Of a stretch of 64,000 nt of DNA, positions 53,801 to 64,000 are shown piece after piece. Each line of letters opens with the position of its first letter. Positions within the stretch are counted from its first letter, which is position 1. The notes under the pieces are model-generated. The model was not told where the DNA came from, did no database searches, and worked only from the letters and a program-made list of their open reading frames with translations. The translations under genes were made by a program, and so were the position numbers. The stretch is taken from the NCBI RefSeq assembly GCF_020283565.1, contig NC_060063.1, positions 868,001 through 932,000 of the forward strand, read 5' to 3'. The DNA is from Trifolium pratense (Eukaryota > Streptophyta > Magnoliopsida > Fabales > Fabaceae).

Positions 53801-54713
53801 AAAGTTGCCCTCTCAAATATGCAATGGAAGGAGAAATTGCCAAGATTCCATACCAGATATTTATCATCACGTAATATTCTTATGATTAATACACCATTGT
53901 TTTAATCCATTGCTGTTTTTAAATTTTCATTTATCTCATTTTTCTTAATTGTTTTTTATGACCAGCTCCTATTCTTGAGAGATCAAGAAGTGAAAAATTA
54001 AGGTACCTCTCACACAAATTTGGCAATAAATTTCGACAACAATTGGGATGATTAACACTTAAAACGGTTTAATAAATATGTGATTGATTAGGTTCAGCGG
54101 ATGGTTAATGAACATAACAAGATGTCGTACGTGTTTCATTAATCATCCACTGAACGTACATAATCAAAATTTTAAACATCATTAACTACAACTTTTATTA
54201 AATTATTATCCAATGCAGTGATTCTAAAAGTGAAGTTCCTTCAAAAAAAGAAGATAAACATACACAAGAGGATTTGCCACTTTATATGTACACTCAGAAT
54301 CCATTTACATCTAAGAATTTGAAGCCAGCCACTGCTACTGTTAGCAAGCACAAGAATTTAGCATTTGGTAACATTTCATGTTCTTATCAAAATACTATAA
54401 TGTTATGTTCTTCTCCATGTGGCATCTCTAACATAGTTTTTTCTTCAATCCTTAACTATACTAGTGATGCCTGTTCGCGACGGTTTGTCAGTGTTAGCAA
54501 AAGTTTCAAATCCTACATTTCATTTCCAAGTGAGTTTTTCTTTCCTGATTCATGTTGCATAATGAATTTGGTTTCTCTCCTATTCATGGATTTGTAACTG
54601 TAATGGCTTAATTGTTTTTTTAGGCTACTCCAAAGTCTGCGCCGCGTCATAGAAGATCCTTGCATGGAAGCGATGTCTTATGGCTCATTAGGCGCTCTAA
54701 ACGAGCACATTGA
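50837..54713 (+). CDS. ABI-like (ABIL) subunit of the SCAR/WAVE complex
   Basis: Read exons: 50837-50926, 51064-51146, 52933-53080, 53771-53870, 53966-54002, 54219-54367, 54465-54529, 54624-54713, all GT-AG and in frame, giving 253 aa. The N-terminal ~115 residues are the helical ABI domain: QELKELRSQLHYAADYCE, VMENTKEYICRAMVTVVDHL, CLKQKLLSCEQYADK. Later motifs MPVRDGLSVL and PRHRRS are seen in plant ABIL proteins. ABI subunits hold together the five-protein SCAR/WAVE complex, which activates ARP2/3 to nucleate branched actin at the cell periphery. The protein is shorter than the Arabidopsis ABIL1-4 proteins (about 280-310 aa) and lacks an SH3 domain, as is normal in plants; it may correspond to the ABIL5 type. 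Exon 7 borders are the least certain because the open frame also runs through the preceding intron. Intron 2 carries a TRIM and a tandem duplication. Confidence 0.8.
51193..51536 (+). mobile_element. TRIM (terminal-repeat retrotransposon in miniature) in ABI-like intron 2
   Basis: Target duplication ATTAC (51188-51192 and 51537-51541). Left LTR 51193-51299 (107 bp), right LTR 51417-51536 (120 bp); the left lacks a 12-bp piece, AAAGATGGCCTG. Directly after the left LTR stands TGGTATCAGAGC, the standard primer site for initiator tRNA-Met, and before the right LTR a GAGGAGGGGG purine tract. There is no coding in the 117-bp interior. The LTR start AGAGTCCCACATCGGTTG is a familiar legume repeat word. 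Confidence 0.85.
51836..52865. repeat. ~590-bp tandem duplication in ABI-like intron 2
   Basis: Copy 1 about 51836-52424, copy 2 about 52425-52865, offset 589 at the left edge. Shared blocks include CCAAAAATCAATTAATCTAA, GTTCAAACTTGATGATCATA and TTATTTGGACATGTTGGCCC. Copy 1 holds an extra ~200 bp (52060-52260) absent from copy 2; copy 2 holds a different insertion near 52560-52640. Confidence 0.85.
53218..53730. repeat. Possible hAT-like MITE in ABI-like intron 3
   Basis: Begins GTAGAGGTGGATATATAGG and ends TATTCTCACCTCTACC, short inverted ends of a common plant MITE type. The interior repeats GTCTGA/GACCT words and is noncoding. Target duplication not confirmed. Confidence 0.4.
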
Positions 54714-55324
54714 AAAACTAGAGAGATATATCTTAATTGCTTCCATGTTACATATCTAGTCTTAAGCATTTATAGTGTTAGGGCTTATCCTTTCCATTTG
54801 ACAGTTTAGTGTTAATTGCATGATTCAAGAATCAAATATGATTAATAAAATATTTGTATTTGGAAGCACTTTGAATGTATAGTTCTTGTTTTTGTAAACA
54901 GATACGAAAACACAAACATAGAACACACGAGATTCGATAACTGAGTTCAGCCAATTGTGCCTACGTCTCTGACTGCAGAGTGACTGCAGTACCTTTCGAT
55001 TATTCAGGCTTAGGTTTACAGATTGTTCATACTCATTGAACTTAAAACTATTGAACAAAACAAAAACAAGCCAGCACAATAGGAATCTAATATATAAAAA
55101 ATAACACATTTCAAAGCATTTTTTAATAAATTCAAAAGCCTTTTGAACATTTCAACAGTGATGCTAGCAGAAGGACTATATGAATCTTCCACTATTTCTG
55201 AAGAAGTGAAGAAATAAAAGAATTTACAACAAGTACAGAAATTATACAACAACCTAAGAATCTGACTTACATAATGTATGTACAAGATGGTTATGCTAAG
55301 AAGAAAACTACACCAGAGTTTAAC
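54714..55324. other. Region downstream of ABI-like gene
   Basis: No gene is seen. Contains ACACACGAGATTCGATAACTGAGTTCAGCCAATTGTGCCTACGTCT-like words that recur, diverged, near 56837-56910: a dispersed repeat piece. Confidence 0.4.
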
Positions 55325-55500
55325 CAAGACATTGGGCTCAAGTGGTTAATGAGCTCCCCTAGGACGGATCGTTCGGCAGAACCCGTATTCGATTCCTGCT
55401 GGGAACAATTCTTGGTCAGGACTTTCTAACCTCGCGGCCGAACTCTGAATTACCAGCACCCCCTTCTCCTAGGAACCAGAGTGCTAATGCCAAAAAAATA
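55325..55500 (+). repeat. tRNA-derived SINE
   Basis: A-box-like TGGGCTCAAGTGGTTAATGA and B-box-like GTATTCGATTCCTGCTGGGA at the expected spacing, then a nonspecific body. It lies between the two convergent genes. Confidence 0.55.
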
Positions 55501-55610
55501 AGTTTCTACTAACTGCATAACCAAAGTCTCAATCTTTATGCTTACATCTACATTGAAACTTTTTATAATCTGCATTTAAATTCAAACCATCCGATTTTTC
55601 GATATAGAGA

Positions 55611-58600
55611 TCAATGTCGCCCGATAGGAGTTCTTATAGCATTCAAATACTCGAGCTTTTCCAAGTAGTAATGTTTCTTTGGAGATTTTTCATCTTTTTC
55701 TTTCAAGTCATCTAAGTCACCTGTTGAATTAGTCCTTTTCATGCTTCGTACACCATCATCACCCCATCCCATGAAATCTGAGAGAGTCATTGATGGTGGT
55801 GTTCCTGAAGAATTCACGCTTCGTCCACCATCCTCGGACTTTGGAGATGTTTGTTCAGCAGCTTGCAAAGAATCCAATGAGAATCTCCGGCCGGCTATTG
55901 CCAATGATGGATTCTTTATCATTGAGTCTACATATAAAACATCCTCAATCCTTGATATTATCGTGTAAGCCAAGCTTTCTATTACTCTTGAATAGCTCTC
56001 TAGAATGGCTTGTCCTACATCCTGTGATCATTGTAGAAGCAATCAAATTTCATTAGTAAATGTTAGAACAATAACATTGATTCAAAAGAAAATAGATATG
56101 ATAACAAAGAACGGAAAATATTTGATCACAAATGCAATCGTGTCTACGTCTCCGACTATTAGGTTTTCTATAACTTGTGAGTCTAGAAATAACATTTGAA
56201 GATATGTAACATGGAAATGTAAAGTTATCAGTGTTTGGATACATTCACATAAAAGTGAGTTGATTAACAAGTTAGAGGCTAAAAATAACTTGCGAAGATA
56301 CGTAACATGGAAACATAAAATGATTTGTGTTTGACTATATTCATATAAAAGTGAGCTGAACAAAAAAATCGAGGCTAAAAACAATATTTGAAGATATGTA
56401 ACATGAAAAATTAGTTATAATGTTGTTTGTTATTATTACCCTGTTGAATTGGATTTTGCTGATGTCAAGTGAAGACTGTGGAAGTCCTGGAAACTGTTGT
56501 TTGATCATGAGCATTATTGTCTCTGCTCTCTCTTCAAAGACTTCCCTCTTCTCCATGCTTATTGCTGAACTCCATGAAGATTTTCCATCTTTGTTCATCT
56601 TCCTTTTCCATATCACTATGGAAGCTTCAATCCTATTCTTGAGGTCAAGCACTTTGTGTTCTGTGGACACATCCATTGACGAGAGGAACTGTCCCGGATC
56701 AAAGTATTCCACCGTAATGCACTTATAGATCGATTCACCGAGGCTTTCTCTACCATTCTGATGAAATAAACAAGCTTATTAGATTACTTCTTTTGTTATA
56801 AACATCAACCAAAATCTAAAGTAATCGGTGTAAACGCAAACAATCGACAAGACACAAATTTAACGAGATTCAGCAGTGTGCCTACATTGTCTTGAGCAGA
56901 GCGGCTAGGTTTTTCTTATTATTGTCGAGAGCATACGCTGACGTGGCATGTGCGTCATTGTCCTCATGGCAAGACATGCTGACGTGACATGCGAGTCATT
57001 TGCCACATATGCGTTGACTTGGTTAGGGGGCCAAAATCGCAAATTGGTGAAAGTTTGGGGGCCAAAATTGCTATTTTGAAAGTTAACATGCCAAAATCGC
57101 AAGTTTGTGAAACTTAGGGAACCAAAAATACAATTTAACCTTTTTCTTATTATTTTGGAATAAGGTTACATCACGAATATAAATTACTACACGGCTTGTC
57201 CACCTATCATAAATAAGAGCCATGCACAACAAATTTTGGATAAACTATTTCTATAACACGAGATAAAATAAAGTCAATCTGTTTTTATATAGACGATAAG
57301 ATTTTTTTCATAAACTATCCTGAAGAGCTTATGAGAATAAGCTGAAAATAGTTTATGGACATATCATAAGCAATCTCAAATAGTCTCGAAAGTGTTTATA
57401 TCAGTAGATAAACTTAAATAAGTCAATTCAAACGGGACTTTAATTATATTAATACCTTAGGGAGAGATTCAATGTAGTTATCAGGTATCTCCATCTCTGA
57501 TAGTACTTGGGCATTAATTGCCATGGTTGCTTTAAGTACTTGGTGAGCATTGTCCATCTGAAACAGTATCCATTTCAAAGCTGCATCTGATAATCCTGCT
57601 GGAGGAACTTTAACAACTGGTAGCCACCATTTTTCACTCTTTCTTTGAGTCACAACGTTACCTTCAGCTTCTTCCTGAGCTTTAGATACATACCAGAATT
57701 CATTTTGATCTTTAAAGTCGTCCAAAATGTCCTATAATTACATTGTCATCAAGTTAGTCCAATGTTGTTGATTATGCTATAAGCGCTTATCTATTGGCAT
57801 AAACACTTTATGAAGTGTTTATGCTATAAGCGTTTAATTAAGCTGTTTATCCAAACAGAACCAAAATGTAGTTTTACTTACAATGAGCATTAAGTCAAGC
57901 TTGCGCAAAGCGGGAATGTTCATGAGCAGATCGATTCTTTGTCGAGTCGTCATGATCTACATAATGTCATAAATAATATGTTATTTTGGAACACAAAAAT
58001 ACCTCCAACGATATCTAGAAATTTGACGTCGTACGAGAAATACTTATGCATACAAATTTGTATCGCTATCATAATTTTTCTCTATTAGTTTTTTCTTGAT
58101 AATGTTTAGATTCTCTACAGTCCGGAGGTCCCACATTCACGTAGTCAGAACATCAATTTGAATTATTTAAAATACCGAGCTTGAGTCTAGATTGTCCAAT
58201 CTTGATCGAACTACAATTGATGTTCAGACTGCGTGAATACAGAGAATCCCTGGCTATAGATAAGTCAGATACGAAGAATCCCTTACTACAGAGGAGTCTG
58301 ATCCATGATATTCATAGTAGATAAAGCTCTTTCAACCGTTACAATGATATACTAGTAGTGTCAAAACTATCTCTAAAAAGTATAAATAAATACAACTACT
58401 AACATACACCATATTTTCTAGTTTCTAAATTTTTTTTTAGAAAGATCATTAGTTTACTCTAATTCTGAAATATTTTGTTAAGAGACTTTATCAATGAAAT
58501 TATTTTCAAGATGATTTTTTACCTCCATGGTTGATCCATCCTTAGCTATTTGTTGTGATGGAGCAAATTCAACAATGTGATCAGTCACAGATAGAAGCCA

Positions 58601-60544
58601 ATCAATTTCTCTTCTCCATCTAGCCTTCCTTTCTTGAGACATTGGCTCTAACTTTGATTGTTCTCCAAAAACAGATGCTACATTGAATCATGAAAAAATA
58701 ATAGATTAATGAAAATTTCATTCATAGAATTCATATATATCATCTAGTCACACACTGAAAAATCATAATCAGTCATATGTTTGACTTTTAGACGTAGTTA
58801 CGACTAAAGTCAAACTTTTTTTTTATTTTTACCATCCGTATCCGGTCCATTAGACCGTCTAATATGATTTGGGGGTTAGTTCTGGCATCAAGTGGTTTCA
58901 GCCCCCTTCCGATCGCAATTGTATGAGATCGAACCGTGGTCATCCCTACCAAGTGCGGCGCCAATCACCACTTGACTAGCTAACGACCGGTAAAGTCAAA
59001 TGTTTTTAATCATCCAACAAATTTGGAAAAAAGTATTTACCAGCCAGATTTGTTATGGCATTTGACAAAGCCAATGCTGAAGAAACACCATTCCCTGCAC
59101 CTGACATGTCTTCTCCTAGTAGCAGCTTAGCAAATTTTTCCTTCATCATTTCAAATTCTGAATAAAAGCATTGAAAAGGAAAATTTTCAGCAACTTCTAT
59201 TATCTCTTTCATAAACTAGCAAAATTGAGAAGAAAAAAAATTAAATATGTTTTGTAGTTTCAAATGTACCCTTTTTGCACTTTAGTTTCTGTAAAATAAA
59301 TTTTTTATTTTAGTCCTTGTAAATATAACATTATTTTACATTTAGTCCTTATTTTTTTTGTTTAAACCACTATAAAATTTGTTATCTTAGAAGATACAGA
59401 ATATTTTATTGCAGTCCCTCTAATATGAGCTTTCATAAGAACTAAAATAAATAACACATTGAGGTTGGAAAAACTAGTGCAGGACACTTTGTACGGGACC
59501 ATACGGGTCAATTCATCATGGCGGGAATATCATGGATTCAAGGAAGGTGCTCTATTATTGAAGGGGAAGTTATGACATTGATGGAAACAATGAAGGAGGT
59601 GGCTAGTCGAGGCATCAATCAAGTCATTTCTTAAACTGATTTTAAAAGAGTAGTTGATGCACCACAAAAGCTACATAGGGGTGTTTCCGAATTCAGTTTT
59701 ATTATATATATAATATTTAAAGTTTTTTGTCTTTAAATTCTAACTTTAAGGTAAATTATTATATGTAATTATTCGAAGTTTTCTAAGCGACAAAAAAACA
59801 TAATTGCTCATAGACTTTTTGTCAGATTTTACTTACCTTCGTTTGACAAAAAATCTATGAGCAATTATGTTTTTTTGTCGCTTAGGAAACTTCCCCTTAT
59901 AATTGGAGGTTAATACAAAAAAAAAAAAAAAAAAAACACTTAGGCAGAAGCTCATGATCTTAGTTCATGACTTTTAAATTACTTTAGCTACTCTCTCCGT
60001 CCCAAATTGAGTGATCCAGTTGACTGTTGCACACTATTCATATATTTTGGTTTGACCATATTTTTCTACTAATAAATAAAAATTAACATTAGCATATAAG
60101 ATGCCATTGGATTCGTCTCGATGAGTATTTTCAAAATATCAACTTTTATTTTTACTATCATACAATTAAAGATAATCATCAAAGTTATGCATTGACATAT
60201 GTGAACCAGTCAACTAACTCAGTCATTATATATATGACTGAGGAGTACAATCTTTTGACTTAGTGTAGAGACTAGAGAGAGAGGAAAAAAAAAATACCAG
60301 TTGGTGGCTTAGGAGGCATTTTAGGTGCTTCTTGAACATGATCATCATTGAAAGCAATTCCTATGGGCTGAGTTTCCAAGCTTGTTGAGTAAACTTTATC
60401 ATCACTATGATCATCATCATCTTCATCATCATGATCCCTATCAAATAAACCCTGGATATGTTTTCCAGGAATCTCAAACATTCTCCTAAAATGAAAAGAC
60501 CTTGATTTTTGCATGCTGATTTGGTGACGAAAAGCCCTAACCAT
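55611..60544 (-). CDS. PRONE-domain Rop guanine nucleotide exchange factor (RopGEF)
   Basis: Seven exons on minus (plus coordinates): 60298-60544, 59041-59157, 58523-58677, 57882-57956, 57456-57731, 56440-56757, 55611-56021; 532 aa, normal size. The variable N-terminus begins [19 protein letters not shown] and has an acidic [13 protein letters not shown] run. The PRONE domain spans about residues 83-455: [40 protein letters not shown], the NEFWYVS and [15 protein letters not shown] blocks, and [12 protein letters not shown]. The C-terminal tail is Ser-rich ([17 protein letters not shown]) and includes RTNSTGD; tails of this kind are autoinhibitory and phosphorylated by receptor kinases in characterised RopGEFs. 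The protein loads GTP on ROP/RAC GTPases at the plasma membrane. The MVRA start suggests the RopGEF8/9/11/12/13 group; this is a guess from memory. Confidence 0.87.
57225..57442. repeat. MITE copy, GTTTGGATAAACAACTTA family, left-truncated
   Basis: Contains AACACGAGATAAAATAAAGTC, GAGCTTATGAGAATAAGC and the right end AATAAGTCAATTCAAACGGG. A deleted, inverted relative follows at 57774-57862 (ending GTTTATCCAAACAGAACC). Both are in RopGEF introns 4-5. Confidence 0.5.
58107..58262. repeat. MITE in RopGEF intron 3 (relative of 16748-16940)
   Basis: Left TTAGATTCTCTACAGTCCGG with GGTCCCACATTCACGTAGTC; right end inverted, AATACAGAGAATCCCTGGC. Noncoding. Confidence 0.5.
58875..58990 (-). repeat. tRNA-derived SINE
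   Basis: On the minus strand: A-box-like TAGCTAGTCAAGTGGTGATT, then B box CACGGTTCGATCTCAT. It lies in RopGEF intron 2. Confidence 0.5.
59475..59665 (+). pseudogene. Decayed LINE RNase H fragment in RopGEF intron 1
   Basis: One frame reads [19 protein letters not shown], then [19 protein letters not shown], a stop where a Glu is usual, and TDFKRVVDA. This matches the RVT_3 RNase H pattern (GxxxRDxxG...A...EA.AL...EtDs..vv.A). It is antisense to the host gene. Confidence 0.65.
59775..59893. repeat. Near-perfect hairpin, ~50-bp arms
   Basis: Arms 59775-59825 and 59841-59893 are inverted copies with about three mismatches, separated by about 15 bp. The core shared word is CTAAGCGACAAAAAAACATA followed by ATTGCTCATAGA. 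It lies in RopGEF intron 1. It could be a tiny MITE or a small-RNA hairpin. Confidence 0.75.
59990..60248. mobile_element. Stowaway-like MITE in RopGEF intron 1
   Basis: Left CTACTCTCTCCGTCCCAAAT then TGAGTGATCCAGTTGACTG; right, reversed, TACTCCTCAGTCATATATAT with ACTGAGTTAGTTGACTGG. CTCYCTCCGTCCC ends and the TGACT core are typical of Stowaway. Confidence 0.65.
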
Positions 60545-63441
60545 TGTAAATTAGAACCTTCTTTTTTTTTTCTACCTTTGTTTTTTTATATTAAAAAAAC
60601 AAAGGACTAAAAAATTTGACTATTGAAATTTGGCCTTAAAACTTAAAAGCAATTTTTGTTGTGTTCTTTCTTCTTGTTGAAATTAGTATTTGATCAATTA
60701 AAGAAAGAACATAAAAGAAGGGTAAGAAAATTATAACCCTCCTTCAATCTAAGGTAGTACTAAAGAATTATGTCACAATTTTTTTTTTCTTTCTAAAATG
60801 TTATGTTACAATGACTTTTTGTTTGCATGTAAAATGGTTTGGTTGGTTTTGATGCTAAGAAGAAATTTGTTGAGTTTGTTTTATGAATGAGTGGATGAGA
60901 GGTTAATGCATGAAATTGATTGCCATAAATAAATGAGAATGAAAATTTACATATTTTCTAACTTTAGTTTCTAACTATAGTAGTAGTTATTATCCCTTAT
61001 TTCTCTACCATCCCTTTGCACAAAAGATGAAGAATTAATTAGTTAATTAGTGGGTGAAGAAATTGGCATATAATAGAGTATGCACAACTACCTTTTTAAT
61101 GGTTATAATTTCTTTTGTTAATTACAAATGATATTTGTATTATTTTCCGGATAGCCACATAATGAGCTCAACTACAATTAGAATAGTGCATGCATGGGAT
61201 GAAAAATGCTTTTATTCTAACCCCTTGATCCTATTGTTTTTAACTATTAATTAAATGTTTAAAATTATAGTAATATCTTATATAAGTTTTTTGAAAATAA
61301 AAAAAAGCTCAAAAATATGTTCTAATATTTTTCAATTAATAAAATAATGATTTCATAAGAAAATTTACATTATGAGCTTGCTTATGTGAAAAACTCCAAA
61401 AAAGAAGCAATTCTATCCTAGCATTAAAGTTTATTTCATACATGAATGATCCAAATGCTGAAAATAGAGACATGTGAACATAAACTTTGTGAAAATTTAG
61501 GTGTACTGCAAAAAATGGGGGTACTTGTAGTTGTGCCCTTGGATAGTGTATAAAATTATCCACATTTATTACATTGTATCCTTTTTGGGCTTTTGCTGTT
61601 GTAAGAAAGGCTGGCTCTTAACACCACCCCCCTCCCACATATCTTTCTCTTTATTTTGTGTGCCAATTTTGACCCTCTACAGAATAAAGATGGGTATATG
61701 ATCAATTCGTTGTTGGGAACTTTCAGGCACTTGTTTGCTTTCTTGAAATGAGCTAGCTAAACTCTGATTGGGACAAGGTAAGAAGCACTGACTCTCAAGC
61801 CTCAGAGAAAGCTGAATAAATCTTATAGATTATTAGGGCAGCTGCAAGGAAACTAACTTGCACCTTTGTTTGTTTGAAACTCGCAATGGAAATGACTTTA
61901 TGTCTTTACTTGTCTTGTATGACGTCTACGTCGTCTTTGACTCTTATTCCAACACTAGTCCCTTTGTGGTGCCCATGGTGCGGTTTCCCTGCTTGGTCCC
62001 CCGACACGATGGAGGTCCAATCAATTCGGACGAGATTTGTCTAAAAATATACTTCTGAATTTTTTATTTTTTTTACACGATATACTTCTGAATGTTAAAG
62101 CCTGCTTCATGTGCAATTTTGAATATTAAAAAAATATCCAAAAATATACTTTTGAAAGTATGTTGGGTTGAAGAAATAGGCATCCGAAATGAAAGTATAT
62201 CGGAGAAAATAATTGGTAATTATGAAGATTTACTAATTTATACCCATCAATTTTAGTTGGTGTAAATTAACAAGTTACACTTTAGCTTATCAAAAAAAAA
62301 AAAAACAAGTTACACTTTAATTAAGGTGAATATCACAAATTTTTAGATAACTTGTTAATTTAAACCCACTCACCGGCTGTGTAAGTTAGTCAGTTCGTAT
62401 AAGTTTGCTAACATGTGTACTATTAAGGAAATTCGTATATGGACCACTTCTTCAAGTAGTTCATGGTGGATCAGTCATGAATAATGTTATAACGAATATG
62501 AATTTTACAAAATTCACTGTTAGATTGAAAGTTTATATCATATAGATCATCTATAAACAACTTTAGAAAAATTGAAAATCATTTGATATGTTATTGAGAC
62601 CCATTAAAATTAACGGTTTATGAGTTTTTCTTAAATACCGTTATCACCATAGTGTTTTGGTGTTCATGCTAAAAATTTCTCATTTATTCTTAACTAATGA
62701 ATTTTCAGTCACTAGACTACTTAAAAAAAATATTATCATCAAATTCTTCGGTGTTTTAAATTTCAAAATTTTACACCACAAATCAAAAACCTTGACCCAA
62801 TCCAAAGGCATATATATAGCTCAAGGTCATCATTTGTTACAATGGTTTGTTATATATGAATTCAAAACAATCAAATTTAATAATAGCAATTAGATAAACT
62901 AACACATGTTTTTTCTAGTTTAAACCAAAATTTCAAGTTTGAGATTGAACTTAGGCATGCAGAATGTTAAGACTTATCTTAAGTAGAGTTGTTATCTATT
63001 TAAGATAAAAATTACAAAAACTCATGGAACACTAAATTTATGGAACACTAAATAAGCGGTTTTAACAAAAAAATCTAAATTTATGGAACACTATAGAATA
63101 AGGTGGTACATATTATAAGATGTTGGGGGTAAATTCATGTCCATACATAAATAGTGTAAAAAACAAAAATGAACAGAAAGTACTATAGGCCACACTTGGG
63201 CACAAGGTAACAAAATATGTCATTTTACACCCCAATCAGTGACCACAAAAATACAAGAAACAGCACCTACCTGCTGGCTGCTTTCAGTTTTTATTTTTAT
63301 TGTCTGATTTAGTTTTTGTTTTATTATTGTCTGAAAGTGTGTGGGGTTATGTATATCTATCTATATGAGTATCCTTGTTCTGTTCAATCCTTCAAATCTA
63401 GTTACAAGAGTTTTTAAATATTATGATTATGATACAATATA
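60545..63441. other. Upstream of RopGEF and beyond; no gene seen
   Basis: This is the 5' flank of the minus-strand RopGEF gene. It is AT-rich, with short direct repeats such as AAATTTATGGAACACTA (63020-63095, three times) and a small inverted pair AAATTAACAAGTTA/TAACTTGTTAATTT (62265-62365). No open frame with recognisable content. Confidence 0.4.
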
Positions 63442-63655
63442 TTTTTTTTTGAAAACTTGGTATCCGGACTTTGGACCGACTAATCTAAGGGGACAAATCC
63501 CACCGCCCACTTGCGGGGGCCCCATTTAAAGCCAGAGTTTTTTTGCTCTGTATGGACTTAGCCCACCGAAATTGGCACCAGTGGAAATCAAACCTGAGAC
63601 CTTGAGAGGAGCATACTCCAAGGGCCCAAGTCAACACTACTCGACCAACCCAAAG
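63442..63655 (-). repeat. Au-like SINE
   Basis: Minus strand: TTGGTCGAGTAGTGTTGACT (A box region), TCAGGTTTGATTTCCACTGG (B box region), GCCAATTTCGGTGGGCTAAG, CCCCTTAGATTAGTCGGTCC, then a run of A. Body and order resemble the plant Au SINE family. Confidence 0.65.
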
Positions 63656-64000
63656 TGGATTTTATGATACAATATATTATTTCTTAAATGAGTCTCACTA
63701 GCTAATCTTTACCTGAGTCCATCTTTCTCTTAAATGGATAATAAATGGAGGAATAGTAAATGGGGCAAACTTAAATTTCTCTCTTAGTCGACGGTCACTT
63801 GCATTATAGGAGTATCACAATATGCCATTTATAATGTTTTTTAAAAAATTATATCAAAATAGTTTAGATGAGTCGCGTCTCATAGACATATCAAGATTAG
63901 AGCAAAATTTTAACACAAGTGAAGATTAATGAAACTCAATAATAAGTGGAATCTGCCTTAAATGGGTCTTACTAATCTTTGTTAAGATTTGCATGGTTTG

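Noticed and set aside
54368..54597. Reading the ABI-like gene straight through after exon 6 without splicing
   Set aside because: The open frame continues by chance, but splicing 54367 to 54465 gives MPVRDGLSVL and joins in phase to the last exon, which fits the ABIL family better.

Overview
The window is AT-rich plant nuclear DNA, most likely from a papilionoid legume of the Medicago/Trifolium/pea kind. That assignment is inferred from gene style and repeat families (MITEs, tRNA-derived SINEs, LINE tails, a TRIM) and was not tested by a search. Genes are split by introns with GT-AG borders, and the space between and inside genes is packed with transposable elements.

Six host genes can be read. 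(1) A plastid-type tRNA(Ile)-lysidine synthetase-like gene, RSY3-like, lies on + at 22-5883 (11 exons, 712 aa). (2) A two-CXC DNA-binding protein of the TCX5/6 (CPP/LIN54) type lies on + at 10671-17232 (8 exons, 591 aa). (3) A complete AIM1-type peroxisomal multifunctional protein for fatty-acid beta-oxidation lies on - at 21886-28370 (18 exons, 722 aa, C-terminal ARL). (4) A short ABI-like subunit of the SCAR/WAVE complex lies on + at 50837-54713 (8 exons, 253 aa). (5) A PRONE-type RopGEF lies on - at 55611-60544 (7 exons, 532 aa), convergent with the ABI-like gene. (6) A doubtful 64-codon gene lies on - at 20298-20492. The ABI-like/RopGEF pair is notable because both act in ROP GTPase control of actin and cell shape.

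The centre (about 31-49 kb) is mobile DNA. A 2.9-kb PIF/Harbinger element (31048-33964, TAA target duplication) keeps its Myb-like gene but has lost the catalytic half of its transposase. An 11.8-kb Ty3/gypsy element of the Tat type (36578-48371, ATTAT target duplication, 574-bp LTRs differing at 4 positions) carries one uninterrupted 1976-codon gag-pol on the minus strand. On the opposite strand, between pol and the 3' LTR, it carries an extra gene with its own TATA box, a 5' leader intron, a coding intron and one premature stop. The leader intron holds a run of near-identical 17-base palindromes, one of which also sits in the LTRs. This element is itself inserted in an older LINE tail.

The remaining space is mostly non-autonomous elements: a MULE with a perfect 9-bp target duplication (7582-8692), several long-TIR or foldback elements, Stowaway-like MITEs, a MITE family present at least six times, SINEs, decayed LINE pieces and a TRIM in an ABI-like gene intron. 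Two tandem duplications lie inside introns. The last 3.4 kb (60545-64000) shows no gene.
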